From JBBDIM01 sp040880405 (lineage in GTDB: Bacteria; Planctomycetota; Planctomycetia; Pirellulales; Pirellulaceae): a stretch of DNA of 8,292 nucleotides. The DNA lies in NCBI GenBank assembly GCA_040880405.1, contig JBBDIM010000018.1, forward strand, positions 1-8,292, read 5' to 3'. Positions 6,684-8,292 of this stretch are shown in pieces. The notes under the pieces are model-generated. The model had not been told where the DNA came from and ran no database searches. It saw nothing but the letters and a program-made list of their open reading frames with translations. Within the stretch, counting starts at the first letter, position 1, and each line of letters begins with the position of its first letter. The position numbers and the translations under genes were made by a program.

Positions 6684-6711
6684 TTGTCTTTAACCCGAAG
6701 TTGGAGACAAT
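6684..6711 (+). promoter_or_regulatory. Possible clpP1 promoter overlapped by a dyad
   Basis: TTGTCT (6684-6689), 16 bases and GACAAT (6706-6711) resemble a weak sigma70 promoter about 100 bases upstream of clpP1. The same bases form an inverted repeat, TTGTCT and AGACAA (6705-6710), with an inner AAC/GTT. That could be an operator or a hairpin. It does not match the CIRCE or CtsR operator sequences I know. Confidence 0.3.
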
Positions 6712-6807
6712 AACAAGGACTTGCCACATCCGGCCACTGGTTTCGCGGGGATTGTCCCACGAGGATCAGGAGACCGGAACAGGTTTCCTAGGAAGGATCG
6801 ACTGCCC

Positions 6808-7437
6808 ATGAATCCAGCTTTTCCCGAGATGCCGTTTCGGCCCGAGGCCATGGCTTACGCCGACTACCAACGCCAGCGTCAGATGACGCTGGGCGACCTG
6901 TTGCTTGAGAACCGAATCGTCTTTCTCCAAGGGGAGATTCACGACGGCAACGCGAATCAACTGGTGATGCAGCTTTTGTATCTGCAAAGCGAGAACCGTC
7001 GCAAGCAGGTGCATTTCTATATCAATTCGCCTGGCGGGAGCGTGACCGCGACCATGGCGATCTACGACACGATGAATATGCTCTCGTGCCCGATCGCCAC
7101 GTACTGTGTCGGTTTGGCCGCGAGTGGCGGAGCGATTTTGCTGGCCGGTGGGACCGCCGGCAAACGGTTTATCCTGCCGCACGCCAAGGTGATGATCCAC
7201 CAACCGCATGGCGGTGTCGGCGGACAGGTCAGCGATATCGAGATCCAAGCGGACGAGATCATCAAGACGCGTCACACGCTGAACGAGATCCTCGCCGCGC
7301 ATTGCAACCAGTCGGTCGAGAAGATCGCCAAGGACGTCAACCGCGACTTCTACATGAACGCGCAAGAGTGCAAAGATTACGGCATCGTGGACGAAATCCT
7401 GACCAAGCCACCCGTCGAAGCGGAAAAGGAGGAGTAA
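6808..7437 (+). CDS. clpP: ATP-dependent Clp protease proteolytic subunit, ClpP1 (209 aa)
   Basis: This is a cytoplasmic serine peptidase that assembles as stacked heptameric rings and degrades proteins fed in by an AAA+ unfoldase such as ClpX. The catalytic triad is complete: S106 in GLAASGGA, H131 in KVMIHQP and D180 in VNRDFYMNA, spaced 25 and 49 residues as in E. coli ClpP. INSPGGSVTATMAIYDTM (72-89) is the family's oxyanion and handle region. SGG in place of the usual SMG around the nucleophile and the PHGGVGGQ segment separate it from the next gene's product. The frame is open to 6721, but ATG 6808 is chosen because AGGAAGGA (6790-6797) lies ten bases upstream and the N-terminus then fits the family. 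It follows tig by 286 bases and precedes clpP2 by 67. The KEE tail is short and charged. Confidence 0.96.
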   Translation: MNPAFPEMPFRPEAMAYADYQRQRQMTLGDLLLENRIVFLQGEIHDGNANQLVMQLLYLQSENRRKQVHFYINSPGGSVTATMAIYDTMNMLSCPIATYCVGLAASGGAILLAGGTAGKRFILPHAKVMIHQPHGGVGGQVSDIEIQADEIIKTRHTLNEILAAHCNQSVEKIAKDVNRDFYMNAQECKDYGIVDEILTKPPVEAEKEE

Positions 7438-7504
7438 CCTCCGCCCCGCTTCCGTGCCTTGTCAGGATTGCCTTAGCCCAAACCATCAGCGGAGCTTCAT
7501 CACT

Positions 7505-8092
7505 ATGCCACTTGTTCCCTACGTTGTCGAAAAGAGCGGGCGCGAGGAACGCGTCTTCGACATTTACAGCCGCTTGCTGAAAGACCGCATCATTTTCCTG
7601 GGCAGCCAGGTGAACGATGACATGGCCAACTTGATTGTGGCCCAAATGTTGTTCCTGCAATCGGAAGATCCCAAGGCGGACATCAGCCTGTACGTGAATT
7701 CGCCAGGCGGCAGCGTTAGCGCCGGGATGGCGATCTACGACACCATGCAGTTTGTCACCTGCGATGTGGCCACCTACTGCATTGGTCAGGCCGCCTCAAT
7801 GGGCGCTGTGTTGTTGACCGCTGGGGCCAAGGGGAAACGGTTCGCCCTGCCCAACGCGCGGATCATGATCCACCAGCCGCTGGCCGGGATGCAGGGGACC
7901 GCCGAGGACATCCTGATCCACGCCACCGAGTTCAAGCGGATCAAACGCCGCATGAACGAAATCCTACTGCGGCACACCGGCAAGCCGATCGACCAAATCG
8001 AGGCCGATACCGACCGCGACCGATTCTTGTCAGCCGATGAGGCCGCGGAATATGGCCTGATCGACCAAGTGGTCGAGCAGATGCCAAGCTAG
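7505..8092 (+). CDS. clpP: ATP-dependent Clp protease proteolytic subunit, ClpP2 (195 aa)
   Basis: This second ClpP is the more canonical of the two. The triad is S98 in GQAASMGA, H123 in RIMIHQP and D172 in TDRDRFLSADEAAEYGLID, again with 25 and 49 residue spacing. VNSPGGSVSAGMAIYDTM lies at about 64-81, and the segment LAGMQGTAEDILIHA matches the handle region of housekeeping ClpP. The short N-terminus MPLVPYVVEKSGREERVFDIYSRLLKDRIIFLG is typical of the mature enzyme and shows almost no propeptide. ATG 7505 is chosen over upstream in-frame codons because GGAG (7491-7494) is ten bases away. It is probably co-transcribed with clpP1. Whether the two products form separate or mixed rings cannot be told from the sequence. 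No clpX follows in the window. Confidence 0.97.
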   Translation: MPLVPYVVEKSGREERVFDIYSRLLKDRIIFLGSQVNDDMANLIVAQMLFLQSEDPKADISLYVNSPGGSVSAGMAIYDTMQFVTCDVATYCIGQAASMGAVLLTAGAKGKRFALPNARIMIHQPLAGMQGTAEDILIHATEFKRIKRRMNEILLRHTGKPIDQIEADTDRDRFLSADEAAEYGLIDQVVEQMPS

Positions 8093-8133
8093 TCTCGCTA
8101 GCATCGCTGTCAATAGAAATCTTTTAAACGCAA

Positions 8134-8163
8134 CTCACGCACTGGAACGTCGCAGTGCGTGAG
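8134..8163 (+). terminator. Hairpin downstream of clpP2, likely terminator
   Basis: CTCACGCACTG (8134-8144) and CAGTGCGTGAG (8153-8163) form a perfect 11-bp stem with an eight-base loop, 41 bases after the clpP2 stop. CTTTGTC follows, a weak T-rich tail. It is well placed to end the tig-clpP transcript. Confidence 0.55.
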
Positions 8164-8174
8164 CTTTGTCGTAG

Positions 8175-8195
8175 CCACGCTTGCCAGAAGCGTGG
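8175..8195. repeat. Short palindromic repeat, CCACGCTT...AAGCGTGG
   Basis: CCACGCTT (8175-8182), loop GCCAG and AAGCGTGG (8188-8195) form a perfect 8-bp stem preceded by GTAG. I associate this kind of palindrome with dispersed intergenic repeats in planctomycetes, but there is only one copy in this window. It may add to termination after clpP2. Confidence 0.5.
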
Positions 8196-8241
8196 GAGTA
8201 CCGCCAACCCGCGCGGATCTCCTGGGGGTAGCCTTTGCTCG

Positions 8242-8292
8242 ATCGGGATAGGGAGGAGCCTTGCGGCTCCTTCCCTCCCACACCACCGGGCA
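8242..8292 (-). mobile_element. 3' end of a group II intron (part of domain V and domain VI), running in from the right edge
   Basis: Read on the minus strand from 8292, the sequence gives TGCCCGGTGGT, which resembles the 3' half of a domain V stem, then TGTGGGAGGG and a hairpin. That hairpin has GGAGCC (8270-8265), a GCAA tetraloop and GGCTCC (8260-8255), extended by four further pairs. An unpaired A lies at 8249, exactly seven bases before a terminal AT at 8243-8242. A bulged branch-point A seven or eight bases from a 3' end in A-pyrimidine is the hallmark of group II intron domain VI. The reverse transcriptase gene, if present, would lie beyond the window. The intron points towards the clpP genes and does not interrupt them. 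No profile search was possible, and a decayed fragment is an alternative. Confidence 0.55.

Overview
The window most likely comes from a planctomycete chromosome (Pirellulales-like). The main reason is the left end, which carries a tandem set of DUF1559-type proteins, a family greatly expanded in Planctomycetes. The interspersed hairpin repeats and two adjacent clpP genes fit that setting. The DNA is GC-rich, and most open frames are shadows of a few real genes.

Region by region. (1) 1-1891, + strand: the last codons of an upstream gene, two complete small membrane-anchored DUF1559-like proteins (254 and 273 aa), and a third copy that stops after 76 aa. All are tightly packed, with ATGA overlap or gaps of about 20-30 nt. 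(2) 1904-1967: a compound inverted repeat of two hairpins between convergent genes. (3) 1994-3913, - strand: an exported YyaL/SPATA20-type protein with a thioredoxin-like CHWC domain and an alpha/alpha-barrel domain, with a good sigma70-like promoter at 3957-3985. (4) 3986-4673: no convincing gene. It holds an inverted repeat (4094-4165), a large GC-rich stem followed by T7 (4378-4481) and the promoter of the next gene. (5) 4674-4745: tRNA-Gly(GCC). (6) 5043-8092, + strand: trigger factor, then two clpP genes with complete Ser-His-Asp triads. (7) 8093-8292: a terminator-like hairpin, a short palindrome and, entering from the right edge on the - strand, what looks like the 3' end of a group II intron (domain VI with a bulged A seven bases from the end).

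Trigger factor and ClpP are a conserved neighbourhood for folding and degrading new proteins: trigger factor meets chains at the ribosome exit, and ClpP with an AAA+ partner degrades failures. clpX, often next in this cluster, is not in the window. The two ClpPs could form a mixed ClpP1P2 tetradecamer, but that is inference.

I do not see a clear, previously undescribed multi-gene system. The items most worth checking are the group II intron end, the DUF1559 array with its truncated member beside a REP-like element, the structured element at 4378-4481, and the hairpin-rich leaders of tig and clpP1.
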